DNA from: Candidatus Thorarchaeota archaeon
GTDB lineage: Archaea; Asgardarchaeota; Thorarchaeia; Thorarchaeales; Thorarchaeaceae
Reading direction: 5' to 3'
DNA length: 5,924 nt
Assembly (NCBI GenBank): GCA_030638785.1
Contig: DAOWDY010000166.1
Span: forward strand, 1 to 5,924
Position 1 is the first letter of the stretch, and each line of letters starts with the position of its first letter. The translations under genes and the position numbers were made by a program. The notes beneath the pieces were generated by a model. The model did no database searches, had not been told where the DNA came from, and was given only the letters and a program-made list of their open reading frames with translations. Shown piece by piece: positions 1 through 5,924 of this stretch.

Positions 1-147
1 ATCCGAGTCAGAGTCCGGATTTCGAGGATCAGTTCCGAGGATTTGCTCTAGAGGATCTATCAAAAGGTCAGAGTCCGTATCACTCGAGAGGCTGTCCGTT
101 CCGAACATAAACTCCTCATAGTCATCCAAGCCATCCCAGTCCAGGTC
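1..147 (-). repeat. Thrombospondin type 3-like Asp-rich calcium-binding repeats (coding)
   Basis: These are the last 49 visible codons of the M28-like protein. The first unit is DLDWDGLDDYEE (443-454), with Asp at 443, 445, 447 and 451 and Glu at 454: a textbook DxDxDGxxDxxE calcium loop. The second begins at Asp465 (DTDSDLLIDPLE) and has Leu where the loop Gly is expected. The third begins at Asp487 (DSDSD) and is cut by the window edge. GTD at 458-460 and GTDP at 480-483 mark the 22-residue period. Such tails are common in secreted archaeal and bacterial proteins as rigid, calcium-stabilised stalks, often before a C-terminal anchor; whether an anchor follows cannot be seen here. Confidence 0.8.
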
Positions 148-1473
148 CTGATAATGGGAGTAGACGATGGTCATGCTGATTGTTTCATTGCCGGAATTCG
201 TTATCTTGAGTGTATGCTGTCCGCGATCTTCCACGAGGTAGTTCATCTGAATCTCTTGGTCGGATTCATTTCTGAAGTACACAGAGTCATCGGATGGGTC
301 AAGTATCTCTGCAGCAACTGAGAAGTTCTGGCTCCAGGTTATTGAGATATTTACGTAGGAGAGTCCTGTGAGGTGGAGTTCCATCTCTAACATAGACTCA
401 GCACTCAGTGTCTTTGGTACCGAGAGTTCAGGAGCATCGCCCGTTGCCATCCTGCCGAGGGTTGTCACCAGTGAACACACAAGTCCAACCGCCTCAACAG
501 CATTATCGTATTGATAGTAACCGGAGTTCCATACGTCATCCTCAGTGGTCCAGATATAATCGGTATAGAACTGACCGACTGTGAAGCTGGGGATACCCCG
601 TCGCCAGCCCTCATATGCACCAGTCGGTAGCCAGTGAGAATCAGCGGATCTGTTTCCGATGACCACCTGTCCTGTACCAGACCTAAGAGAGATTTCTTCC
701 GCCATGTTGAGAACGTATCTGATTGGATCATAGGGATTCATGAGATAATCGTAAGACACTTTGATATCTTGCCCAAAGGTATCATAGTTGTAATAGAGCA
801 AGCGATTGAACCAGATGACACCTGCAGGAGTCCGTCCCATGTCCTCCAGCTCATTGAGAAGATGGTCCATGCCCTGGTTACCGCTTGAATAAGTGAAGGA
901 ATATCCGTAAGAGATGCTGTTCGAGAGAACAAAGTACACATCATTTGATACATTGTATGAATGTAGGACTCGTGCGCACTCAAGTACCGCAGCAACGCTA
1001 GCTGCAAAACCATTTGCACCGGGAGACCATCTACTAGAAACAATACCCGAAATGATAATTGGAGCTAAGTTCGAGTCTGTTCCTTCCTTGATGGCTACTA
1101 GGTTAAGCATTGAAGTTCTGAAATTGAAATGGAGTTCCCCGTCAGTAAAGTCTGAGATAGTTTCGTTCACATAATCCCAGACGTCCCATAGGTTTTCACT
1201 CCCATTTCTATCAAGAGGATACCATACTCTCTGTGGAAATTGAGTAGATATCACCTGTGTCATTAAGCGAATGCTGGAAAGCTGTACTTTGGAAAAGACA
1301 GAATCCCATAATGATTCCATGTTGAATGTGTCTGCTGGAATCATTTGTGTAACTTCTGCAGAGTTGGTCATGGTAATGTCATTACTGTCATTCACTAGAC
1401 CAGCTGGGGAAACAACTAGCATAGTCAGAATGAACAATAGCGAGATGAATGTATAGATACGACTCCATTTCAT
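1..1473 (-). CDS. Secreted M28-like pseudopeptidase with type 3 calcium repeats (C-terminus off window)
   Basis: The reading frame opens at ATG 1473-1471 and stays open for 491 codons to the left edge, so the C-terminus is missing. Residues 1-25 form a signal peptide (MKWSR, then a hydrophobic run ending near SPAG). Residues about 60-340 resemble an M28 zinc aminopeptidase: a beta strand (APIIISG, 137-143), the SPGANG turn followed by an AAVLECARVL helix (150-170), a VYFVLSN strand (179-185), GIPSFTVG (293-300) and TTEDDVWN (309-316), in family order and spacing. By eye, the metal ligands are replaced: His/Asp of HxD by Ile144/Ser146, the bridging Asp by Gly155, the Glu-Glu pair by Ile187-Ser188, the later Asp by Asn223 and the final His by Trp308. 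It is therefore probably a non-catalytic binding domain. Residues 345-440 look beta-rich, and Asp-rich repeats start at 443. Its own TATA-like box lies just upstream. The fold is inferred by motif; the open frame is directly visible. Confidence 0.85.
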   Translation of the reverse strand, partial: MKWSRIYTFISLLFILTMLVVSPAGLVNDSNDITMTNSAEVTQMIPADTFNMESLWDSVFSKVQLSSIRLMTQVISTQFPQRVWYPLDRNGSENLWDVWDYVNETISDFTDGELHFNFRTSMLNLVAIKEGTDSNLAPIIISGIVSSRWSPGANGFAASVAAVLECARVLHSYNVSNDVYFVLSNSISYGYSFTYSSGNQGMDHLLNELEDMGRTPAGVIWFNRLLYYNYDTFGQDIKVSYDYLMNPYDPIRYVLNMAEEISLRSGTGQVVIGNRSADSHWLPTGAYEGWRRGIPSFTVGQFYTDYIWTTEDDVWNSGYYQYDNAVEAVGLVCSLVTTLGRMATGDAPELSVPKTLSAESMLEMELHLTGLSYVNISITWSQNFSVAAEILDPSDDSVYFRNESDQEIQMNYLVEDRGQHTLKITNSGNETISMTIVYSHYQDLDWDGLDDYEEFMFGTDSLSSDTDSDLLIDPLEQILGTDPRNPDSDSD

Positions 1474-1482
1474 AATACCGAA

Positions 1483-1497
1483 GGGCTAACGAAGCCC
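1483..1497 (-). promoter_or_regulatory. Palindrome between TATA-like box and M28-like gene start
   Basis: A perfect 5-bp inverted repeat, GGGCT/AGCCC, with a 5-nt spacer, lies between the TATA-like box and the ATG of the M28-like gene. If transcription starts about 25 nt past the TATA box, the palindrome sits where an archaeal repressor would block initiation. It could instead be a weak stem following mobB, but no T-run follows it on the minus strand, which argues against a terminator. A stem this short can occur by chance. Confidence 0.3.
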
Positions 1498-1499
1498 AG

Positions 1500-1507
1500 T
1501 TATATCT
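1500..1507 (-). promoter_or_regulatory. TATA-like box for the M28-like secreted protein
   Basis: On the minus strand the sequence reads AGATATAA, 27-34 nt upstream of the ATG at 1473. An archaeal transcription start about 25 nt downstream would fall very close to the start codon, giving a leaderless or near-leaderless message, which fits the absence of a Shine-Dalgarno before this ATG. The box lies in the 52-nt gap after mobB, so the secreted protein is probably transcribed separately from mobB even though both are on the same strand. Confidence 0.4.
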
Positions 1508-1525
1508 TGTGAAATGCGCTATGGA

Positions 1526-2026
1526 CTATTCGGGAATGGATTCAATGCCAACTGACTCATTTTTGACAATACCCACAAGCGTTCCTATCTCAGCATTAGA
1601 TATAGTGGGTATCCCTTCAACGGGTTGATCTAATGTACTTCCCTCCCAGATTACTATTGCCTTGACAGTCTTGGGGAGTGACTCGAAGGGTTCGGATGAC
1701 TCACCAATGCACCAAAATTTCGGAACTTCTAATTTCTTGAATCCCTCGAGCAACAGATAATCAACGTTCAATACCTTGGCAACCTCAGTGATGCTGACTC
1801 TTCGATTGAATCTGACTGTTGATGAGTTGGGCCCAGTGATTACTGTCGGACTCGCTCCAGCCATTCCATGCCTCCACGTGTCGGTCCCCTTAGGTGCAAT
1901 GATGTCCTCTGCTGAACTCTTGATGGTTGCAACAGTAAATCCCTCCGATGATAGGCTCTGGATTATCTGCTCAAGCAAGAAGGTCTTCCCTGAGAAAGAG
2001 AATCCTGATACAGCGAATACGCGCAT
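1526..2026 (-). CDS. mobB: Molybdopterin-guanine dinucleotide biosynthesis protein B (MobB), P-loop GTPase
   Basis: This 166-residue protein has the usual MobB length and architecture. The Walker A motif GFSFSGKT is at residues 8-15, directly after a short first beta strand. The VATIKS strand (32-37) is followed by the family motif DTWRH (49-53) and AGAS (56-59), and the LLLEGFK motif (91-97) leads into PKFW. MobB is a cytoplasmic GTP-binding partner of MobA, thought to help attach GMP to molybdopterin or hand the cofactor to molybdoenzymes or tungstoenzymes. The His-rich segment that follows the IK strand in many bacterial MobB proteins is Ser-Ser-Ala-Glu-Asp here. The ATG at 2026 is chosen because it precedes the first strand by only one residue; no Shine-Dalgarno is visible. 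No other cofactor gene is in the window, so mobB stands alone. The family call is firm. Confidence 0.9.
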   Translation of the reverse strand: MRVFAVSGFSFSGKTFLLEQIIQSLSSEGFTVATIKSSAEDIIAPKGTDTWRHGMAGASPTVITGPNSSTVRFNRRVSITEVAKVLNVDYLLLEGFKKLEVPKFWCIGESSEPFESLPKTVKAIVIWEGSTLDQPVEGIPTISNAEIGTLVGIVKNESVGIESIPE

Positions 2027-2089
2027 AGTAAACTCAGTTCATGTTGCATCGTGAAGGTTAATGGTGTTTTCGATGTCAAGAAGGGTCAG

Positions 2090-2097
2090 TTAATATA
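2090..2097. promoter_or_regulatory. Candidate shared TATA-like box of the divergent mobB / ABC operon promoters
   Basis: TTAATATA on the plus strand reads TATATTAA on the minus strand, so it can serve as a TATA-like box either way. It is 49 nt upstream of the GTG of the ABC ATPase and 63 nt upstream of the ATG of mobB. With initiation about 25 nt downstream, leaders of roughly 25-40 nt would result on each side. No clear upstream BRE purine element is seen in either direction. A second AT-rich stretch, CTTAAAAAT at about 2127-2135, is an alternative but is too close to the GTG to drive it with a leader. The 120-bp gap 2027-2146 contains nothing else recognisable. Confidence 0.35.
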
Positions 2098-2142
2098 CTG
2101 GAATTTCGATTTGCTCCTGTAGTAACCTTAAAAATCCAAACA

Positions 2143-2158
2143 TGACGTGAAAACGTCA
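2143..2158 (+). promoter_or_regulatory. Palindrome / GAAA-loop hairpin over the ATPase start codon
   Basis: TGACGT (2143-2148) and ACGTCA (2153-2158) are perfectly complementary arms around a GAAA loop, which matches the stable GNRA tetraloop class. The GTG start codon (2147-2149) spans the 5' arm and loop. The element could act as a DNA operator or as an RNA stem that hides the start codon. A 6-bp arm is not rare by chance in a window this size, so only its position makes it notable. Confidence 0.3.
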
Positions 2159-2935
2159 CTGGAGACACCATCCTTGAACACCGGGAACGAAGACGCAGTC
2201 ATCTGCAAAGAAGTATTTAGAGAATTTGAGGACGGCACCCGAGTGATTAAGGTCCTTAGAGGTACAGACCTCACTGTAAAACGTGGTGAGTTTGTTGCTA
2301 TTGTAGGAGCCTCAGGTTCCGGAAAGACCACACTGCTCAATTTGATCGGAGGACTTGATCGTCCTACTGGCGGTACCATTCTTGTTGATGGAATAGACAT
2401 CACTGATCTCAATGATGATAAGATGTCAGAGATGCGTCGTCATAAGATTGGAGTCCTGTTTCAGGACCAGCACCTATTACCTATCTTTACAGCCATTGAG
2501 AATGTTCAGGTTCCGATGCTGCTTGACGAAGTACGGGCTGATAAACGTCATGAGAAATCGATGGCTCTACTTGCTTCAGTCGGTATCGATCATCGTGCAC
2601 ACCATATGCCGCATGAACTATCCGGTGGTATGAGGTCAAGGGTGGCTCTTGCACGTGCACTTGCTAATGATCCGATTGTCCTTTTGTGTGACGAGCCAAC
2701 TGGTGATTTAGATCACAAGACTGGCGGTGAGATCATTAAACTAATGAGAGATCTCGCAAAGAAGGAGAATCGCGCAGTCATTACTGTGACACATGACCCT
2801 GAGACCGCCCGAATGGCCGACCGGATTCTTCTACTACGTGACGGGAAGCTTGTTTCAGAACTCATTGGTGAATTCTTCCGAGCAAGCGGTGTTGATGTAG
2901 AAACCAGACCAGTCGATGATTCTAGCACGGGGTGA
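2147..2935 (+). CDS. ABC transporter ATPase, MacB/LolD/YbbA (FtsE-like) class
   Basis: This 262-residue cytoplasmic ATPase powers the FtsX-type permeases encoded next to it. Walker A is GASGSGKTT (54-62), the Q-loop FQDQHLLP has Gln106, Walker B ends VLLCDEPTGDLD (178-189) with Asp182 and catalytic Glu183, and the H-loop His216 lies in VTHD. The DEPTGDLD form and the DxTxGxILVDG and FQDQHLLP surroundings are typical of the LolD/MacB/FtsE branch. The signature reads LSGGM (158-162), with Met in place of the usual Gln. An N-terminal extension of about 15 residues precedes the first strand, and about 20 residues after 243 are likely disordered. The GTG start has no Shine-Dalgarno; the upstream ATG at 2142 is followed by ACG and a stop. 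The stop codon lies 19 nt before the permease ATG at 2955 and overlaps a GGTGAT ribosome-binding match, consistent with translational coupling. Confidence 0.93.
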   Translation: MKTSLETPSLNTGNEDAVICKEVFREFEDGTRVIKVLRGTDLTVKRGEFVAIVGASGSGKTTLLNLIGGLDRPTGGTILVDGIDITDLNDDKMSEMRRHKIGVLFQDQHLLPIFTAIENVQVPMLLDEVRADKRHEKSMALLASVGIDHRAHHMPHELSGGMRSRVALARALANDPIVLLCDEPTGDLDHKTGGEIIKLMRDLAKKENRAVITVTHDPETARMADRILLLRDGKLVSELIGEFFRASGVDVETRPVDDSSTG

Positions 2936-2954
2936 TTTGTTGGCTAGGAAGAGT

Positions 2955-5828
2955 ATGAACGGAAAGAAACTACCCGGGAATCGTCTGTATCCCTTTTCAT
3001 ATGCGCTCAGTTCAATGAGGGCATATCCGTTCAGAGCTCTGAGTCTAGCTCTGACCCTGAGTCTTGGAGTATCTCTAATTGGATCAGTTCTCATTTGGGC
3101 TGACACAGGTGTTCAGGTTAGTGTCGACGAGTATTTTGAAACCAACGCATTTCAGATGCTGGTTGAGAATCCTGCAGGACAAACTGGTGCAGTAGATTCT
3201 GCTGATGCGTATATGAAGAACAGTCCTCTAATTGAGAATACATATCGTATGAACTCTACGGTGGGACTTGTATTTGGTACACAATTACCCGATAGTACTG
3301 TGTACGGGATAGACGAACCTATCTATACAGATGGGATGAAGGACTGCGAAGTAATAGTAGTCAATAATGAGTTTCTAGATATTGCCAAGCCCCAGTTCAA
3401 TATCGAAGGTACTTTTCAGCTTGCTCCTGGTGAAACAGTGGTTTCAGCACAGTTTGTTAATTATTTCTACGAAGTCTTTGGACTTACACTAACCATCAAC
3501 TCAACAATTGATATTGAAGTACTAAAACGCAGACCAACAGGTGTGACAGGTATTCTTGGGAATATGGACCGAGAGAGCCTTAATGGCCTCAAGATTGTTG
3601 GTATCTACGAAATTGAGGGATACAACTCCCTGTTAGAAATTGGTTTTAACTCACACATGAGAAATAATTACGATTACATACATTACTACACCCCCGTATT
3701 TGGCATCCGAGATAGTATCATGGTTCTTGCGGATGAGTTTGATTCTGCCGACATATCACAAGTTGGTTTCTTTGGTGCTCGATCTTTCGTCAGGGCATCA
3801 GGCGAGAACCTGGTTGCTGCAGGCCTTGACACAATGGATGAAAATCTCTTAGTGCTCAAAGCTCGAGTAGATGAGCAATATGAGGTTACTGTCGAGGGTC
3901 TTAACGAAGTCTTGTATCTTCAGAGTCTTGTCGATACCTACGTTGCTACTATGCCCTTGGCTTTGCTTAATTTGCCTATTTTCATTCTAGCTCTCTTCCT
4001 GTCGGTCTTTGCCGCTGATACATTCATGGCAACAAGAAACTTAGAAGTGAGCGCGTTGAGATCAAAGGGTGCTAGCTCGAGTCAGGTGTATGGCATCTTC
4101 TTCTCGGAGTCAGTTATCATCGCTGTCTTCAGCACGATTGCAGGAATCATCCTAAGCATTCTCTTTGCAGCTCTAATACCGTCTGCAACTGGCTTCATGT
4201 CGTTTGATGGGGAATTATACAATTACTTCCTGTCCAACACTGTCATTAAGGCAGAGTCAATCTTCATGGCAATACTACTCTGTATTGTGCCTCCACTCCT
4301 ATTCATTCTATATGCAGCAAGAAAAGCCGCCCTAGCAGAGATTGGTATGCAACTCATGGAGGTTTCTGAACCAGTTTCTACTGGTGGAGAATCTTACGGT
4401 TTCACTATTGGAATGTCAGTTGTACTTCTTGCGATGGTAGTCGGAGCAGTAATGTTCATTCCAACAAATCCAATCATGCTCATTCTAGAACTTGGACTAG
4501 GTACTGCAGCATGGTTCTTCATGGCTTTCAACGGATCACGTCTTGCTAGAGTTGGGTTTGCAAAGATAACTCAGAAAATGTCTTTCGTGTTAGGGGAGAA
4601 GAACCTTATTTCTGCAGGTAATCTGCGAATGAGAAAGGGCAGAATTGTCCCGCTCATGGTGGTATTAGCCCTCACCTTATCCTCCACTATTGCCTTCACA
4701 GTTCAGGCGGAGAGCTTTCAGGCAGACCTCGAGAAGGAGGTTAGATATGCAATTGGAGCAGACCTTCGTGTGAGTACCACTGCTCGACCCTTCAGTTTCA
4801 ATGGTTCACTTGAACAGTATCCCGGTGTAAATCGAGCAACACCCATTCTCAGTACTTGGGGTGGGATTGGTATAGAGCGTATAACGCTAACTGGAATTGA
4901 TGCAATAGAATACTCGTTAATTGCTAGTTTCGATGAATCAAGTTTCAATGGGCAAGATCCTAGCTTCATCTTATCGCGACTTGCATCAACTCCCAATGGG
5001 ATTCTCCTGAGCTCATATCATGCAGACCGATGGAACAAAACAATCGGTGATGAACTGAATCTAGAAGTGGGTGGTCGTCTTGCATCTGAATGGATCACTT
5101 TTTCAGTAGTCGGAATAGTTTATTCCGCCCCCGGATTCGGTTTTGCTTCTGCCGAAGATATTCCATCCTCTCGACTCGGAGCTGCCTTTGGTTTCCAAGC
5201 AGGACGCTCTGGATTTGCTTTTACTAATCTGGGATATCTCTCAGAGATGACAGAAATCTCAACATCAACCCTCTTCATGGCAGATCTCGTCTGTGTGACT
5301 GACCAAGACCTAGTCCTGAGATCCTTAAAGGGCCTGTCAGGGGTATCTGCAACCACACCTGAGTCATTTGACTTGAGTGGTTTCTCGTTTGGTACTGCTC
5401 TATTCCTCAGTACAGTAGAAGGCTTATTTTCCATTGGATTTGCAATGTCTCTTATACTGAGCATGTTTGCTCTGACACTCTTCCTAGGCTCGATTGTGAG
5501 GGAGAGGAAGAGAGATTATGCTATCCTTAGGGCTGTAGGTGGATCCAAGCAGCAGATTGTGAGAGTGGTACTTTCAGAGTTTACAGGTATTGTATTTGCC
5601 TCCCTGACTCTGAGCTTAGTTCTAGGCACACTCTTTGGCTATGTGATGAGTTCAATCATCTTTTCAATGAGTCCCTTTGCTAGGACTCTTTCCGCATTAA
5701 TTTCATTCCCAATCGGCTTTCTAACAGCAGTACTATTGCTGGAGATAGTCGCTATGATAGCAGGGGCCTACTTCCCTGCAAGAGAAGCAGCGAAGACAGA
5801 CCCTGCAGTAGTATTACGAAACCTGTGA
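2955..5828 (+). CDS. Double-length FtsX/MacB-type ABC permease with ten membrane helices
   Basis: This 957-residue permease is about twice the size of LolC or MacB permease units. Predicted helices are near 28-48, 334-358, 385-409, 436-455, 485-503, 507-525, 563-583, 825-848, 874-898 and 920-940, a 4+2+4 layout with extracytoplasmic domains at about 49-333 and 584-824. The two halves match internally: RNLEVSALRSKGASSSQVYG (361-380) pairs with RKRDYAILRAVGGSKQQIVR (851-870), the coupling-helix region that touches the ATPase. The end has the family's YFPAREAAKTDPAVVLR pattern. The topology resembles E. coli YbbP, partner of YbbA. ATG 2955 is preferred because AGGAAG lies 3 nt before it and the SYALSSMRAYP motif then sits about where it does in the downstream paralog. 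ATG 2916 (13 residues longer, overlapping the ATPase) and TTG 2937/2940 just behind GGTGAT are alternatives. The substrate is unknown. Confidence 0.9.
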   Translation: MNGKKLPGNRLYPFSYALSSMRAYPFRALSLALTLSLGVSLIGSVLIWADTGVQVSVDEYFETNAFQMLVENPAGQTGAVDSADAYMKNSPLIENTYRMNSTVGLVFGTQLPDSTVYGIDEPIYTDGMKDCEVIVVNNEFLDIAKPQFNIEGTFQLAPGETVVSAQFVNYFYEVFGLTLTINSTIDIEVLKRRPTGVTGILGNMDRESLNGLKIVGIYEIEGYNSLLEIGFNSHMRNNYDYIHYYTPVFGIRDSIMVLADEFDSADISQVGFFGARSFVRASGENLVAAGLDTMDENLLVLKARVDEQYEVTVEGLNEVLYLQSLVDTYVATMPLALLNLPIFILALFLSVFAADTFMATRNLEVSALRSKGASSSQVYGIFFSESVIIAVFSTIAGIILSILFAALIPSATGFMSFDGELYNYFLSNTVIKAESIFMAILLCIVPPLLFILYAARKAALAEIGMQLMEVSEPVSTGGESYGFTIGMSVVLLAMVVGAVMFIPTNPIMLILELGLGTAAWFFMAFNGSRLARVGFAKITQKMSFVLGEKNLISAGNLRMRKGRIVPLMVVLALTLSSTIAFTVQAESFQADLEKEVRYAIGADLRVSTTARPFSFNGSLEQYPGVNRATPILSTWGGIGIERITLTGIDAIEYSLIASFDESSFNGQDPSFILSRLASTPNGILLSSYHADRWNKTIGDELNLEVGGRLASEWITFSVVGIVYSAPGFGFASAEDIPSSRLGAAFGFQAGRSGFAFTNLGYLSEMTEISTSTLFMADLVCVTDQDLVLRSLKGLSGVSATTPESFDLSGFSFGTALFLSTVEGLFSIGFAMSLILSMFALTLFLGSIVRERKRDYAILRAVGGSKQQIVRVVLSEFTGIVFASLTLSLVLGTLFGYVMSSIIFSMSPFARTLSALISFPIGFLTAVLLLEIVAMIAGAYFPAREAAKTDPAVVLRNL

Positions 5829-5830
5829 GG
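5826..5830 (+). promoter_or_regulatory. Ribosome-binding site of the second permease, overlapping the first permease stop
   Basis: TGAGG includes the TGA stop of the first permease, and its GAGG lies 7 nt before the ATG at 5838. The overlap of stop and ribosome-binding site in a 9-nt intergenic gap implies that the two permeases are translated from one message by coupled reinitiation. It also supports ATG 5838 as the start of the second permease. Confidence 0.55.
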
Positions 5831-5837
5831 AACAAAG

Positions 5838-5924
5838 ATGGTAGAGAAAGCGCGTTCGAATCAACTCAAAGGAAGCTCAGTATGGGCACTCAGCTACGCA
5901 CTTACATCCCTGCGTAACTACCCC
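5838..5924 (+). CDS. Second FtsX-type ABC permease, N-terminal fragment (continues off window)
   Basis: ATG 5838 opens a frame that is still open at the right edge, giving 29 residues (MVEKARSNQLKGSSVW, then ALSYALTSLRNYP). The segment LSYALTSLRNYP closely matches FSYALSSMRAYP just before the first helix of the preceding permease, so this is its tandem paralog and not an unrelated gene. It is separated from that gene by 9 nt and has a GAGG ribosome-binding site, so it is in the same operon. In this family the SLRxxP stretch is the amphipathic segment leading into helix 1. Length, topology and whether it is also double-length cannot be seen. Confidence 0.8.
   Translation, partial: MVEKARSNQLKGSSVWALSYALTSLRNYP

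Noticed and set aside
7..80. Direct DNA repeat (7-20 and 67-80, one mismatch)
   Set aside because: It is explained by the codons for Asp-Ser-Asp in the calcium-binding repeats and is not a mobile-element end or CRISPR repeat.
465..1043. Two short minus-strand open frames (465-731 and 738-1043) inside the secreted protein gene
   Set aside because: They are in a different frame from the 491-codon frame that begins with a signal peptide and shows peptidase-fold and calcium-repeat motifs throughout. They are shadows, and no frameshift in the real gene is needed to explain them.
634..1456. Plus-strand open frames at 634-888, 914-1174 and 1271-1456
   Set aside because: They lie antisense to the continuous coding frame of the M28-like gene and have no recognisable domain or ribosome-binding site.
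1..1473. The M28-like gene as a decayed pseudogene because its catalytic residues are missing
   Set aside because: There are 491 codons without a stop or frameshift, with an intact signal peptide, a promoter-like element and fold motifs. This points to a maintained protein that has lost catalysis.
1474..1525. Rho-independent-style terminator for mobB at the 1483-1497 palindrome
   Set aside because: The stem is only 5 bp and no T-run follows it on the minus strand.
1776..2054. 92-codon plus-strand frame antisense to mobB
   Set aside because: It overlaps a clear mobB with a conserved P-loop and DTWRH motif; the antisense product shows no family features.
2128..3106. Minus-strand frames at 2128-2412, 2713-2928 and 2855-3106, and a plus-strand frame at 2412-2633
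   Set aside because: They are other-frame shadows of the ABC ATPase and the start of the permease, whose motifs are unambiguous.
4718..5464. Minus-strand frames at 4718-4996 and 5120-5464
   Set aside because: They are antisense to the second half of the permease, which is continuous and ends with canonical FtsX-family residues.

Overview
The window is most likely archaeal. TATA-like boxes (1500-1507, 2090-2097) sit at plausible distances from start codons, two of the gene starts lack a clear Shine-Dalgarno, and a GTG start is used. A large secreted protein with a tail of thrombospondin type 3-like aspartate repeats and oversized FtsX-type permeases are a combination often seen in archaeal, including Asgard, metagenome assemblies. 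The assignment to Asgard archaea (Thorarchaeota-like, mid-range GC by eye) is a guess; the assignment to Archaea is more secure but still inferred.

Layout. On the minus strand, 1-1473 is the N-terminal 491 codons of a secreted protein that runs off the left edge. It has a signal peptide, a domain that reads like an M28-family (aminopeptidase S-like) zinc peptidase with the metal ligands apparently replaced, a beta-rich stretch, and Asp-rich calcium-binding repeats at the window edge. Behind it, also on the minus strand, is mobB (1526-2026), a P-loop GTPase of molybdenum cofactor maturation. A 120-bp divergent intergenic region (2027-2146) holds a TATA-like box readable in both directions and a 6-bp-arm palindrome over the start codon of the next gene. 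On the plus strand lies an export-type ABC operon: a MacB/LolD/YbbA-class ATPase (2147-2935), a double-length FtsX permease with ten predicted membrane helices (2955-5828), and the first 29 codons of a second, paralogous permease (5838 to the right edge).

How the genes work together. The ATPase and the two permeases form one transcription unit and very likely one mechanotransmission-type (type VII) ABC complex. It would use cytoplasmic ATP hydrolysis to move large extracytoplasmic domains, acting on a lipid, lipoprotein or other surface substrate. The secreted pseudopeptidase-like protein is divergent and separated by mobB, so a link to the ABC system is only a hypothesis. mobB appears to be an unrelated housekeeping gene. 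There are no RNA genes, CRISPR arrays or mobile elements, and no gap between genes exceeds 120 bp.
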